This document shows, piece after piece, positions 22,192 to 34,166 of a DNA stretch of 64,000 nt (position 1 is the stretch's first letter; each line of letters begins with the position of its first letter). Below the pieces are notes generated by a model. That model was not told the DNA's origin, made no database searches, and worked only from the letters and a program-made list of their open reading frames with translations. The position numbers and the translations under genes are program-made. The stretch comes from Linyphia triangularis (Eukaryota; Arthropoda; Arachnida; Araneae; Linyphiidae): assembly GCA_963978545.1 (NCBI GenBank), contig OZ021727.1:45049385-45113384 (forward strand). Reading direction: 5' to 3'.

Positions 22192-23589
22192 CTAGATGCT
22201 AAGAAGAGTCCATTGGCCTTATTAGCTCAAACCTGCAGTAATATTGGTGCTGATAATCCCAATAACAAGCCAATTATTTCTGGTTTGGAGAAATCAAAAG
22301 ATAGCAGTAATGATTCAAAAAAATCAAAGTCTCCAGTTATTATCAGTGATGACCATAGCAATAGCAAGCCATCATTCAAACCATATGAATCTGTTATTAA
22401 AAAGGACGATAATACCAACTCTGAATTTGGTGGTAAAAAGTCTCCTAATTCTAAAACAAGTTCACCATCTGTGATTAATCGAATATCCCCAGCTGTTAGT
22501 ACAGGCTCTTGTGGTAAAAGCTCCCCAACTACTTCTGAGAATGGAAGAAATAGTTCCCAGAATCATAAATCAGAATCTCACCTTTCTTCCCATGCTGCCT
22601 CTCCTCCTACTTCTGATGTTACTTCAGCAACTTTATCATCTACACAAAACACGCTCTGTGGACTTGGTTATGGGTCCTCATCAAGTTTAGGCTTGGATCT
22701 GGGTCGAAGCGATGCATCTAAAGACAATTTATCCATGGGACTAAGTGCCTACAAAGCTCTTGGTGGACTTAACCCTCTCTCTAATTGCTGCCCACCTGTT
22801 CCAGGACATCCTATGGATGTTCATGCCTATCAGGCAGCTGCTCAAAATGGATTATTAAAAGGTGCTAACTACAACTTAGGCGCTTTATCTCCTTACGTTG
22901 GGTATGCTCGAGTGAAAACTGCAAATGGTGGCACATCCTTGGTTCCTGTTTGTAGAGACCCTTATTGCACAAACTGTCAGTTCAGTATGCACAATGCACA
23001 ACTGTCTTCATGTCCCAGTGGCTGTACACAGTGCAATCACGACAGGTTAGGTCAATCTTTACCTGGCCTAGGACATGGACTTGTTCCAGGTTTGACTGGT
23101 TCTGCAGCTGCCATGGCGGCAGTAGCAGCTGCGGGTGGCATGCCTGGTCTTGCATATCCTCACTCAATTTTTCCCAGGCCAAATGTATGCAGCTGGATGA
23201 TAGGGGACACATACTGTGGTAAGAGGTTCAGCTCATCTGAAGAACTATTGCAGCATCTAAGGACTCACACAAACCTTCCCACTTCAGAATCTTCTCTGTC
23301 TCTCATGTCTCCATCTTTCAGTCTTGCTTCCTCAAGTCTGAATGCTGCTTGCCATATGCATTACAGCTCAGCAGGTTCTCTAACCACTCCTGCTGGTCTG
23401 AGGAGGACATACCCAACAAGTCTGAGTCCAGTCAGCTCTCTGTCAGCGGCAAACCGTTTTCATCCTTACAAGCCACTCTTGTCTAGTCTACCTGGAGCAC
23501 CTCTGCCACAACTTGGACATCCAGGTTTAAGCATGTATTATCCATATGGTATTTATGGGCAAAGACTTGGACCACCTGTGCATCAATAA
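22192..23589 (+). CDS. noc: noc/elbow/ZNF503-703 (NET family) zinc-finger co-repressor, coding exon 2
   Basis: This exon carries nearly all of a predicted 485-residue nuclear transcriptional co-repressor (numbers refer to the joined protein). Seen in order: the Sp-like motif SPLALLAQTCSNIG (26-39); a serine/lysine-rich stretch with FKPY (82-85), the known Groucho-binding motif of the family; a serine/proline-rich linker; the buttonhead-box-like VCRDPYCTNCQ (273-283); an alanine/glycine-rich segment (about 324-336); and the single atypical C2H2 finger C353-x8-C362-x12-H375-x3-H379, followed by the C-terminal YYPYGIYGQRL (469-479). Family members repress transcription through Groucho and pattern eyes, appendages and tracheae in flies; the role here is inferred from the family. 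The exon starts at the AG ending at 22191, because codons upstream (MLYFLLQ) are intron sequence read through. Domain order and length fit an intact gene. The paralogue (noc or elbow) is not resolved. Confidence 0.95.
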   Translation, partial: LDAKKSPLALLAQTCSNIGADNPNNKPIISGLEKSKDSSNDSKKSKSPVIISDDHSNSKPSFKPYESVIKKDDNTNSEFGGKKSPNSKTSSPSVINRISPAVSTGSCGKSSPTTSENGRNSSQNHKSESHLSSHAASPPTSDVTSATLSSTQNTLCGLGYGSSSSLGLDLGRSDASKDNLSMGLSAYKALGGLNPLSNCCPPVPGHPMDVHAYQAAAQNGLLKGANYNLGALSPYVGYARVKTANGGTSLVPVCRDPYCTNCQFSMHNAQLSSCPSGCTQCNHDRLGQSLPGLGHGLVPGLTGSAAAMAAVAAAGGMPGLAYPHSIFPRPNVCSWMIGDTYCGKRFSSSEELLQHLRTHTNLPTSESSLSLMSPSFSLASSSLNAACHMHYSSAGSLTTPAGLRRTYPTSLSPVSSLSAANRFHPYKPLLSSLPGAPLPQLGHPGLSMYYPYGIYGQRLGPPVHQ

Positions 23590-25800
23590 GATAACCACTT
23601 AAAAAACTGATATCATATTATTTATTATGTCATTAATTGTTGGAATTGCTTGAAATATTTTCTTATTACTAGAAAAATGAATGAGTTGCTATTCAACCAG
23701 GCGTATAGCCAGGGGAAGAGATAAATTCTCTCTCGAAATTTTTCTTTTCGCCATTAGTGCACCAAAATTAAAGGATTTTATTATTTAAAATAGTCAATTT
23801 ATTTAAATGTTTTTAAATTTCAAAACATGAGTAGAAAAGATATTAACTATCTTGATTGCTAAATACATGCGGTTTTAATAATAAAAATTATATTCAAGAT
23901 TGGCTGACTTTTAATTTTATATCCCCTCCTATATGTATAATTTTATATCCCCCTATATATAAAAAAAATTCTGGCTACTCCCCTGTATTCAACATAAATA
24001 TGACTGGGAATGATTTTCATAGAATTTTTTTTTCTCTATATTAGGTTCTTGATTAAACATGACTTAGGACTTTGTAATTAAAGCACAAAATTATCTGAAT
24101 ATTTTCTACTTGTTTTGTTAAATTGGAGTTTCATAAAAAAAAGTAACTGCTGACTCAGTTTTGACTTCTTGGATGGACATAGCAAATTTTGTAAAAGAAC
24201 ATCTCAAGTATGTGTAATATGTCACTTTGCTCAACATGTATATTTTTTAATACAAGTAATTTTTAATCATGTTTTTTGATTTGCAACTTTTTTTCTTGAT
24301 TTGCAATTATTCTGTATACCTTTAGTAGGATGTCAAAATGCAGCACGAATCCACTGTGATATGCCAGTATCCATTCAATTTGAACAATTTACTCAAAAGT
24401 TCCTAAATAGTGTTACTTTGTCTTCATAAGATCGATCTATTAAATGATTTTTAGGTTTGTTTTATGAAAAATGCACATAAGACTTAAAATTTCTATCTAA
24501 GCTGTTTATAATTAAGTTAGTTGTGCTTTGAGGTACATGAGTGTCTTAAACATTTTTAGCATTTAACAAAAATGATAGTTGTGCTAACTTCTAACACTTA
24601 TCTTTTACTGACATGGCTCTTGATGTGATCAAAAACTGAGTGATATTGTATATAATTATTTTAGACACACACAAACTTATAATGAACCAAAGCCTTTTTA
24701 TATGTACTATAACACAATAATTATTTCTGTTGTGATCCCAGATTGTTTCAATTTTCTTATTTTTAAATTCACATTGTTTAAGAGAATGTGGTTTTAAGTA
24801 ATTGTTACTTAATAATTATTTTTAAGACAGATTTTTTTTAAAACACCCAATTACAATAGAACATCTGCATAAAGGTTAGGTCCAATGTTAAGAATGCAAT
24901 TTGTTAAATTTTCTAAAAATTATTTTTTGGGTGCTTTTAAAGAAAACTAACACTGCTTAAACTATTCTACTTGTTTGTTTAAAATCTATAGATATCTAAA
25001 AATATTTTATATTGAAAAAATGGCTTTGTTATTATTTTAAAATTATTTACTTAGCCCTAAATTCTCAACCTTCAAGCATTAGAAGTTTAACTCAAAGGTT
25101 TTACTTTTTGTTTGAGATTATGTACATAAAATTCTTTAATGAAGCAGAGTTAAAATATAATTTGGTCTGTGTAAATATTTGTATTATACTTTTTTGTTAT
25201 GTCTGACTGAGCTTGAGGCCTAACACTGATATCATAAAATCGTTCTAACAGTTTTCTGAAAACATGCACTTTAAGTTTGTAATTAAATTATTATAAGATG
25301 AGCAGAAAAGTTAACTTTATTTTCTAGTATTCGTTGTGCTTACCATATGCTTGATTTTATTTATTTTATATAGATCTTTTATTCAAGATGACAATTGTTT
25401 ATGACAATTCTAATTTGATTTTTGCTTCAAGAGGACATTTTTAAATTGTGCAATATTGCTTTCTGTGACAATCACATGACATAAAAAAATATCAAGTTTT
25501 ATGTTAACCCTTTTAGCCCTGATTTAAACTAGATGATGATAAACGTTAATCTGTGTGCCAAAGGGACCAGAATGGGTTCTGTTATTAAAAAAATTGTTAT
25601 TTTAATTAAAACTTTTAATAATAATGAATTAAACTGTAAAATCAAGAAAAATTATGCTTAATGTGAATAGTAGGATCATGGATAGCATGCTACAAAGTCT
25701 GAAGGGGTTAACGTTAGAACTGGATTTTTAATGGCTATCTTGTAATTGATCACTTTATTGTAATAAATGTTCAATTTCCCATTGAAGTTTGGATTTTTTA
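23590..25800 (+). other. noc: Probable 3' UTR and downstream flank of the noc-family gene
   Basis: After the TAA stop the sequence is AT-rich and non-coding. A 288-bp hAT-type MITE starts 108 bp after the stop. AATAAA at 25762-25767, followed by a T-rich stretch, is one candidate cleavage signal and would give a 3' UTR of about 2.2 kb. Earlier signals cannot be excluded. No other gene is visible. Confidence 0.45.
23698..23985. mobile_element. hAT-type MITE, 288 bp, 108 bp after the noc stop codon
   Basis: The left end CAGGCGTATAGCCAGG and the right end read inwards CAGGGGAGTAGCCAGAA are imperfect inverted repeats. The flanks are the exact 8-bp direct repeat TATTCAAC (23690-23697 and 23986-23993). 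Terminal CAGG with an 8-bp duplication indicates hAT. The size and lack of coding make it a MITE. It probably lies in the noc 3' UTR. Confidence 0.85.
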
Positions 25801-26036
25801 TTTGCTGTACAACGTTTTATGTTATTTGTTAAAATTAAATAATTGTCTTTTTCTAATAAATACAACCAAGAATTTACAAAATAAGTATGTATTTTTTAAA
25901 TAAGTCATCAACTAGTGCAGATTATTCACTTATTTGAAATGAAAATTAACTATATGATTTTATCAAAAAGTTTTCTTTTGGTCATTTTATTAGAAACACC
26001 TCATAGATAAAAAAATTTAATGTAATTTTTTTTTTA

Positions 26037-27025
<989 letters not shown>

Positions 27026-27678
27026 TAGACTGAGAGGCGACTGCAATTTTTGGACCCATCGAACATCATTCTGAATTTTGTATAGAAATTGGAGAAAAGT
27101 GATTAGATTACGAATTCACTGGTCTGCCGTGGCAAAAATCGCCGAAACTGGTCAAAAATCGACTTTTAATAAGTTGAACTAAATCCAAATGCGCCATAAC
27201 TTGCCAAATAATGAGCATTTTTTTTTATTTGGTAAAAAATCACTCTTTAATTTTCAATTAAGAAAGTTGCAGACGATTCAGATATTTGGCGACGGTCTAC
27301 TTGCATCTATTAAAAGGAAGCCAAGTTGGCAATAAACATTACGTTTATGATGACGTAACTGATGTCGCCAATTTGGCTAAAAGACAAGTTTTCCGAGCCA
27401 GAGATCAGAAATTGTTTGCGCTTTTTCTCATTGAAAATCAAAATGCAGTGGATTGCCAGACGAAAAAGTTTGTTCTCTTTTTAGCAAGTTATGACATATT
27501 TGGCAATCGGACTTTAGTTTAACGCATTCCAAGTTTATTTTTGATCAGATCAGTTTCGGCCATTTTTGCCACTGCAGACCAGTGGATTCGTAATATACTA
27601 ACTTTTCTCCAATTTCTATGAAAAAAATTCAGAATGATGTTCGATGGGGTCCAAAAATTGCAGTCACCTCTCGGACTA
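27026..27678. mobile_element. Fold-back DNA element, 653 bp, TTA target duplication
   Basis: The left arm begins TAGACTGAGAGGCGACTGC and the right arm read inwards begins TAGTCCGAGAGGTGACTGC. The arms continue matching for more than 100 bp, through TGCAATTTTTGGACCC, ATCGAACATCATTCTGAATTTT and CACTGGTCTGC. The element is flanked by TTA at 27023-27025 and 27679-27681. A TWA-type 3-bp duplication is typical of PIF/Harbinger, but the ends are not the usual family sequence, so the superfamily is tentative. The 78-codon open frame inside is treated as chance. Confidence 0.8.
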
Positions 27679-27681
27679 TTA

Positions 27682-28412
27682 GTATAATTAACAGTGGTGG
27701 TTGTAGTGGAAAATGAAATGCCATAGTGGAATATTATCGAAATTCTAAATTTTCATTCTAGTTGTGGAACACAGTTTATAGCACTTTTCCCTCCCCTTCA
27801 CCCTTGGTAATTAATCGTGTTTAAGTTAAGGAACGATCCAACAAAAAGTTAATTTGTCTTGGGTTGTAGAGAAATATTGGGACAGTGTGAAAAAATTGTA
27901 CGAATTTGGATCTTGACTATCAATCGTATAAGCTGAGGGAAACGATTTAAACCACTGAAACTGGATTTATATTTAGAGATTTTACATGGCGATTGTTCCA
28001 AACTCTTGCTTGAGACTAAAAATAAAAAAGCTTATTCGCTTAGGTATAGCTTTCGATATAGCCAATCGCCAATTTTTCGTTACTTAGTTTTCGAAATATA
28101 AGAAATAATTTCAGTATTTACGTATTATCGAGTCAACCATTAAGTCCTGCCAAACTTGCGACCTAACTCTGAATAGCTCTCAAAATATGCATAGATCTCA
28201 AAATTGCATATGCAATCTTAGATTCAAAATAAATATGTAGATCTTGCCTGAGGGGTTGGCTAATACTACGTCGTCACAGATAGTTCTCAATGGGGAATAT
28301 GAATGTAAAAGAAAATAAGGCTTCGAGCACTTGCCAGAGCAAAGAACATGAAAAGGGGTGAAGGCTAAGCAGAAGCTCGTATTAAAGTAGGGTACAAAGG
28401 AGCACATTACAG
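27682..28412. other. Non-coding stretch, nothing identified
   Basis: Moderately AT-rich DNA between two mobile elements. Open frames are short and no repeat, RNA gene or motif could be supported. Confidence 0.5.
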
Positions 28413-28691
28413 GATGGAGCCAGGGCCGCCGACAAGGGGGGGCAAAACAGTGCAAATGATAGGGGCCCGCCTTGTCAAGTAGGGCCCGCAATATACGATC
28501 AGTACCAGGTGTGTGTGTGTTTTTTTTTTTTTTTAATTTTTTTTTTTTTCAGAACCTTTAACTACACTGCAAAAAAAATCCCGTCAAATTTACGGTTTTA
28601 AACTGGCAGCTGGGTCGCCAGTTTAAAACCGTAAAAAATACGGAAACATTCCGTATTAAATACGGTTTTTGACTGATTGCAACGGTTTTTT

Positions 28692-29070
28692 CCCGTAAAA
28701 TGAACGGAAACTTTCAGTAATAATTACGGTCATTCCGTACAAAATACAGTTTTCTCCCGTAAAATAAACGGAAACTTTTCGTATTAAAAACGGTTATTGA
28801 CTGGTTACTAACATTGATCCCCCGTAAAATAAACATAAACTTTCCGTATTAAATACGGTAATTTCATACAAAATAATTTACTCCCGTAAAATAAATTAAA
28901 ATTTCCTGTATTAAGTACGTTGATTCCATACAAAATGCAATTTCCACCTGTAAAATAAACAGAATTTCTGTGTTGAATAAGGTCAATTCCATATAAAATA
29001 CAATTTCCCCCGTAAAGTACACGGAAACTTTCTGCAATAAATTTCATATAAAATACACAGAAATTTTTCT
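28692..29070. repeat. Six subterminal tandem repeats, unit 62-65 bp
   Basis: Units begin at CCCGTAAAA or variants at 28692, 28756, 28821, 28883, 28947 and 29009, a spacing of 64, 65, 62, 64 and 62 bp. Better-preserved units contain CCCGTAAAATAAACGGAAAC and short CCGTA..TACGG palindromes. Conservation decays away from the terminus. In CACTA elements such arrays bind transposase; that role is inferred here. Confidence 0.85.
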
Positions 29071-29733
29071 GTATAAGAAACAGTTTACCCCTATAAGCGA
29101 AGTTTTTCTCTATTTTACACAAAAACTTGCAGTGACAAAAAAGGTTTACAAATGTAAGTGAACGGTTTGCTTTTGCAAAATATTAAGAAACAATTGTAGA
29201 TGGAAAAGCTTCTGCCACAAAATATATGATTAATTTTAGTATTAAACACAGTTTACAATATCAAGAAGGCATTTGTGTTCTGCTAAAGGTTTTGTTAGTA
29301 ATAATGACCATATTCAATGGATGAAAATCATAAAAATTAAAGTACAATTCTGTATCACAGCAAAATATTCTATGTCCCATTATAAATTAAAACAAAAAAA
29401 AAAATTCCGAAGCAATAAGGTAATCCTTCAACATAAATAGAAAGGTAAAAAATATATCACAAAATGAGCATGTAACACAAAATAATTTATTAATAGCTAT
29501 CAGTCTTTTCTTATATCAAACTATAATAATAAATTTATTTGGTTATCTATACTATGATTACCTAGACTTTCAATTTGATTAAAACATTAAAAAAATGCAA
29601 TAATTTACTAACTTTCAAAATATTTTTTAACGCGACAGGATTTAAATGTATTTTATGACACTGTGTATATATATAAGTATTAAGTAAAACAAATTAAATT
29701 TGATAAAAATATAATTTTATTTCAATGCACATA

Positions 29734-29954
29734 ATAAAAGTATACATAATTATAAAATTTCAATACACACGAATGAAAAGTGGTTCAGATTACTTTATTT
29801 AATAAACAAAATATTATTGAAACACATCTAATAATTATTAAACATATTTAATAAATTTTCAAAATTGACAGTATAAAAGTATACATAATTATAAAATTTC
29901 AATACACACGAATGAAAAGTGGTTCAGATTACTTTATTTAATAAACAAAATATT
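29734..29954. repeat. Tandem duplication, 139-bp unit, about 1.6 copies
   Basis: ATAAAAGTATACATAATTAT begins at 29734 and again at 29873. The copies stay essentially identical through TTCAATACACACGAATGAAA and the following AT-rich stretch to about 29954. A fragment of the remaining unit (AACACATCTAATAAATTTTC) recurs near 30110. Confidence 0.85.
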
Positions 29955-30423
29955 AAAAAATTTCTAGGAATAATTAATCATATCAATCAATACAAGCTGC
30001 AGCAACTTTTAAGGCCATATGAAAATCATTATTAATTTTTCAGTTTAGAAAAATATGCAAAATATACGAAAAGGAAAAATTTAGATTGCGGAATGTACAA
30101 ATTATTGAACACATCTAATAAATTTTCAAAATTGACCAATGCAAGTTATATCTGAATAATTATGACTCTACAAAATCACCATCTTATAAAATGTCCAAAT
30201 TACCACAGTAAACATACTTAAAAATTTTTTAAAGGCTAATAATTCAATGTATTCACATAAGAAAATTAAGTTAAAATTGAAAGATGACCACCCCTACATT
30301 TTGCAATGAACTCGCCTGGATGACGTGGAAGGCACGTAATCAGGTGGAAGTGGTATTTAACTGCTGCTGGAGAGTCTGAAGAATCATTCTTTCACTTACT
30401 TCTGTGTGTGGGAGCGAGTTGCC

Positions 30424-30918
30424 TGTTGTTGTTGTTGCTAATCCTCACTGTCTGACGGAGTCAGACAAGATCTACGAGTTCGTTGACTAAAAGGAAGTCG
30501 AAGACTAGGAGAGGATTGCTAAAGATGTGACGGTTCAACCTGGCATGCGCACCTCTTCTGCACATCTTCACCTTGATTGGTCAGCCACAACATCGGCGAG
30601 AGCGCATGTCCAAGCGGCCTGGTAAATAAAAGCAGCTAGTTAAGGTCTTCGGGGCTGCTTGCTGGGTTTTTTTAGTTTTATGTTTAGGCTCAGTTAGCCT
30701 GTAGGATACACCGAGTTGGTGTTTAGGTTACCGCTGGTCGGTGGACCTGACGTAAAGTGTACCGGAAAAGCTGTCACCGCCTTGGAATCGCTGCCGCAAC
30801 CAGCCCTGGTAAGCGTAAGAAGTTCACTACTTCCCCCTCGGTGTGGCGGCCCGTTGCTTATGCTTGCAGTGTAAACAATAAACCCAATGCAATCTTTGAA
30901 CTCACCTCTGTTCTTTCT
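30424..30918 (+). mobile_element. LTR-like fragment with primer-binding-like site
   Basis: This stretch is far richer in GC than its surroundings. It begins TGTTGTTGTTGC, has a TATA-like TAAATAAAAG near 30624 and an AATAAA near 30880, and ends next to TGGTGACCAGAGTGCG at 30919, which resembles an LTR-retrotransposon primer-binding site. No second LTR was found nearby. It is joined directly to LINE-like sequence. A solo or truncated LTR is the best reading, with modest confidence. Confidence 0.35.
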
Positions 30919-30939
30919 TGGTGACCAGAGTGCGTGACA

Positions 30940-31256
30940 AAGAGATCCTCCTTAGAGAGTCCAATGCAATCCAAGAGGTGCTCAGGAGAGGTCTGATGAT
31001 TTTGGCACTTGGTGCAGGTGGCAAAGGTTTTCGTGCCCTCGTTGAAAGTTAGGCACTTGATGTGACCGCTAGCAAGCCTTGATAGAACAGTCCGGGTATG
31101 TCTGTCACACGGGAGGTCAAGGGACAAACCCGGTTTCGAGCCCTTGTACCAATTATGGGTTGGGGTGTTTTCCACTCCTCCGAGATCTTTGATTTTTCCA
31201 GAGAGTACAATTCCAAAAAAGTAAGTGTGGAAGAGGGAGATGTTGAAATCCTGCAA
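30940..31256 (-). pseudogene. Non-LTR retrotransposon fragment (C-terminal zinc-binding region)
   Basis: The minus-strand frame contains DRHTRTVLSRLASGHIK and then CTKCQNHQTSPEHLLDC, a C-x2-C-x8-H-x3-C cluster (residues 81, 84, 93 and 97 of the open frame). This arrangement, with LSRL.SGH upstream and SPEHLLDC, is typical of the C-terminal part of LINE ORF2 proteins downstream of the RNase H domain. Reverse transcriptase and endonuclease are absent. The frame continues past the cluster into the adjacent LTR-like sequence (to 30858), which is not part of the original protein. It is nested inside the CACTA-type element. Confidence 0.6.
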
Positions 31257-31652
31257 TTCTGCCGGTGGTGGCCGGTGGTAGGCCGGTGGTGGCGGTATTA
31301 TGCTTTGGGGGACGTTCTCTTGGGCGTCTCTGGGACCCGTGGTTGTGGTAGAGCAGGTATCGGAACATCATTGCGGTGACTGAGCCTTTGTCTGGATTCA
31401 TACCCAGAAGCACCTGTGATACAGATCAAAATAAAGTTTTTAATATAAATCCTTTATATGCATTGGTAACTTTTATGTGCAATTACAACCAGTGTTTAAG
31501 CTTTTTAAATGCCACTAACATAGCTCTGTAACAATACTAATGTCATAATTAGCATTCACAAAAGCAAAACTATTTTTAAAACAAACCTCAAATAGTAAAT
31601 GAAATAAACACTTGTATGTAAATGATAGCAGATTATCAAAACTACTATTACC

Positions 31653-32070
31653 GGGTGGCCACAAAATTTACGAAAAAAAGTTCACTGATTTCCATGATGG
31701 ATTTCTGAAAATATTCCCCGATTTTATGGCAAACTTTTTATCCAATTTCCCCAACTTATCCAGAAGTGTAGACATCCTGATCAAATAGAACATGTTAGCT
31801 AAAGAGATAACGTGCCAATTTTTTAAAAATAGTTTTGGCGGTAATGAAAAGTTCAAATTATTCCGAAACATTACATTTTCAACGATTACCGCCACAATTC
31901 TCTGGGTAAATGGCGCCAAAATGTGGATGATCAGGAAAACGTGTCTTCAGAACAAAGAAAATTTCCCTGATTTCTGTGAAATTTAAAAAAAATCCCTGAT
32001 TTTTTTCCAGAATGAGATAGTTCCCTGACATTTTCCCGATTTCCAAGTTTTCCTGGTTCTGTGGCCACTC
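31653..32070. mobile_element. Small inverted-repeat element (GGGTGGCCACA ends), 418 bp
   Basis: The left end GGGTGGCCACA is mirrored by TGTGGCCACTC on the right (10 of 11 match). The interior repeats TCCCTGATTT, TTTCCCGATTT and TTCCCTGAC-like motifs. Three overlapping short open frames are by-products of these repeats. A target duplication is not clear, so the class is open. Confidence 0.6.
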
Positions 32071-34166
32071 TATATTAGTGTTATTTAAGTACAGCACCTC
32101 TAACAAAGGTGAAACAAGCAAGTTCTTATAAAACTTAGCTTACCACTGAACGTTGCAAGAAATAAAAATGTTTAATTCTAATTATAATACACTAAGTAAA
32201 TTTATTCTAAAAGCACTAAAATTTATTCCAACAGTATTCTCACTTCAAATAAATAGAGTTGTATTTGTCCCTAAATCCTATCTAAAATAAAAGAATCTCG
32301 ATAGTTTACCTGAAAAGTGCAGAGAACTTTTAAAGTCTAAGGAGTTGTTAGGAGCCAGCGATAAAACTGCTGTACAGCAAGGCATTCAGCACAACTGGTA
32401 GTTTCTTTTTGAAAAATTCCAATAAACTGTACAAAATATGAAAAATATTGTAAAATTTGTCATCCTTATGTACATATATTTACACTCGTGAAAAGAGTCA
32501 AATGAACTAGCTAGCATGAAATCATCTTTTAAAAACCTTATTTTGAAATATGGATCTGCACATCAATTGGGTAGTCTAGGGATGGGATAAATGGATTAAT
32601 TTCCTTCAAAAATAAAATTTAAGTTTATCTCCTTAAAATAAAGACTCAATATTTCACACAACACTATTTCTTATTATATCATTAGGTTCATGGCATTTAA
32701 TGTTATAAGCGATAAAACGATAATTTGCAGAAGGAATGGATTAGAAATTCTCAATTACTACTATCCGTTAACGCTAAAAAAAAGAAATTTATTGAAAGAA
32801 AATCTTTTTTCTTTGCTCACAAACGTAGGTTCATTTTTTAGCTACGTTTTTAAAGAATTTTACATTAATTCAACTAACACATTTCATAAAATGAAGAGGT
32901 CTTTTAACCCCTGCATTGAAAGGCTATATCATCACACCAATGCTATAGTACTTGAAAACAGCAACATTTTAAAAATCTGTTTTGCAATTAATTCAATCCC
33001 AAAGATCACCAGCCCTTCCCTTACTTTTGCCAGTGACCAAGTACGATAACATTTATGACAGATGATCTTTTCTTGACAAATAAGCTATCTAATCTTGAGG
33101 AACATGATTTTCTTCAGTCAAAGGCGGTAGGTGCCATGTAAGAGACTGAAAATGTTCCCAAGTGATTTCTAAGGCAATCCCAGCAGACTTTGATTTGAAA
33201 CAATCGCAATGAAACTGCAGTGTCGTTTGACTGAAACTTCACACAATGGAACAGATGTAGTGGGGCATTTGGCGATAAAAAAAATCAAAAACATGGTAAC
33301 TGAATAAGTTAAAACATAAACAATAATAAAATCAAATTAAAATTTAAGTAATAAAATTAAAGTATGCTAACTTAAAATAAAAACCCATTGTTACAAACTG
33401 CATTTTTCCTGAAAAAAAAAAAAAACAAATAAAGTATAAAATATTACTTAAAATAAAACTCTTTGACAAAAACTACAATTACCCAGAAGAAAAAAATAAC
33501 AAATAAAATCGCCCCCAAAAAATGTCCTAAACTACATCTGTAGTAAGTAATTTTTAAATAAAATTTTAATTCTCAGATATCAAATCTGATCTTCCGAAGT
33601 TTCATTTGCAAAATTTGTGCCAAAACATTCAAAAGTTATTACAAAACTAAAGAGCACATTTCTAAATGATAGCCAATGCAGTTAATTAAACTTCATTTAG
33701 TTTTACAACTCTTACAAACTCGTGAAATATTACGTACAATATTCTATATCACACGCATATGTTTCAGAAAAACAATAGAACAACATCGCTGTTTTTGCTT
33801 ACATTCAATAAAATAAACATTTTCTGATTCTGATGTAATTTTATGTACATACATGAATTTCATAGCAATGAACAAATTAATTGATAAATGATTATGATGA
33901 ATGATTGATATGAATGCTTAATTGATCATTATAATGAAAAGAAACTTACCAAAGAAGCCACTTTCTTTCAAAACAAACATGCTCGGCGTCGTTTTCGAAG
34001 GAAGGCGTAACGCGCATGCGCAGAGAGCGATTCTTGGTGAATGACGGTTATTAACTGTAACCTTGCCTACGAAAACTGCTTTAAACCGTAAATTCAGGTT
34101 TACGGATTTAAACCGTTGATAATATTGGGAATTTCCGTATAAGTGACGGTTTTTTTTTACAGTGTA

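Larger units (their letters stand above)
28565..34164. mobile_element. CACTA/EnSpm-like DNA transposon, 5.6 kb
   Basis: The left end is CACTGCAAAAAAAATCCCGT and the right end read inwards is CACTGTAAAAAAAAACCGTC; both continue into CCGT/ACGG-rich subterminal sequence. The flanks are TA at 28563-28564 and 34165-34166. CACTG ends with ACGGTTTTAAACTGGCAGCT-type subterminal repeats are known in animal EnSpm/CACTA-group elements. Just inside the left end is a 19-bp perfect stem (28589-28607 with 28617-28635, 9-nt loop). Six tandem 62-65 bp subterminal units follow. No intact transposase is visible. The interior carries a LINE-derived fragment, an LTR-like stretch and a small inverted-repeat element, and is otherwise AT-rich non-coding DNA. 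Confidence 0.75.

Noticed and set aside
28692..29070. Regularly spaced repeats as a CRISPR array
   Set aside because: Units are tandem and degenerate with no separate unique spacers. They lie at the end of a CACTA-type transposon in a eukaryote.
32690..33049. 119-codon frame inside the CACTA-type element as a transposase
   Set aside because: Its composition is AT-driven and I recognise no transposase motif. The complement near 33060-33230 gives a short plausible peptide but no family match.
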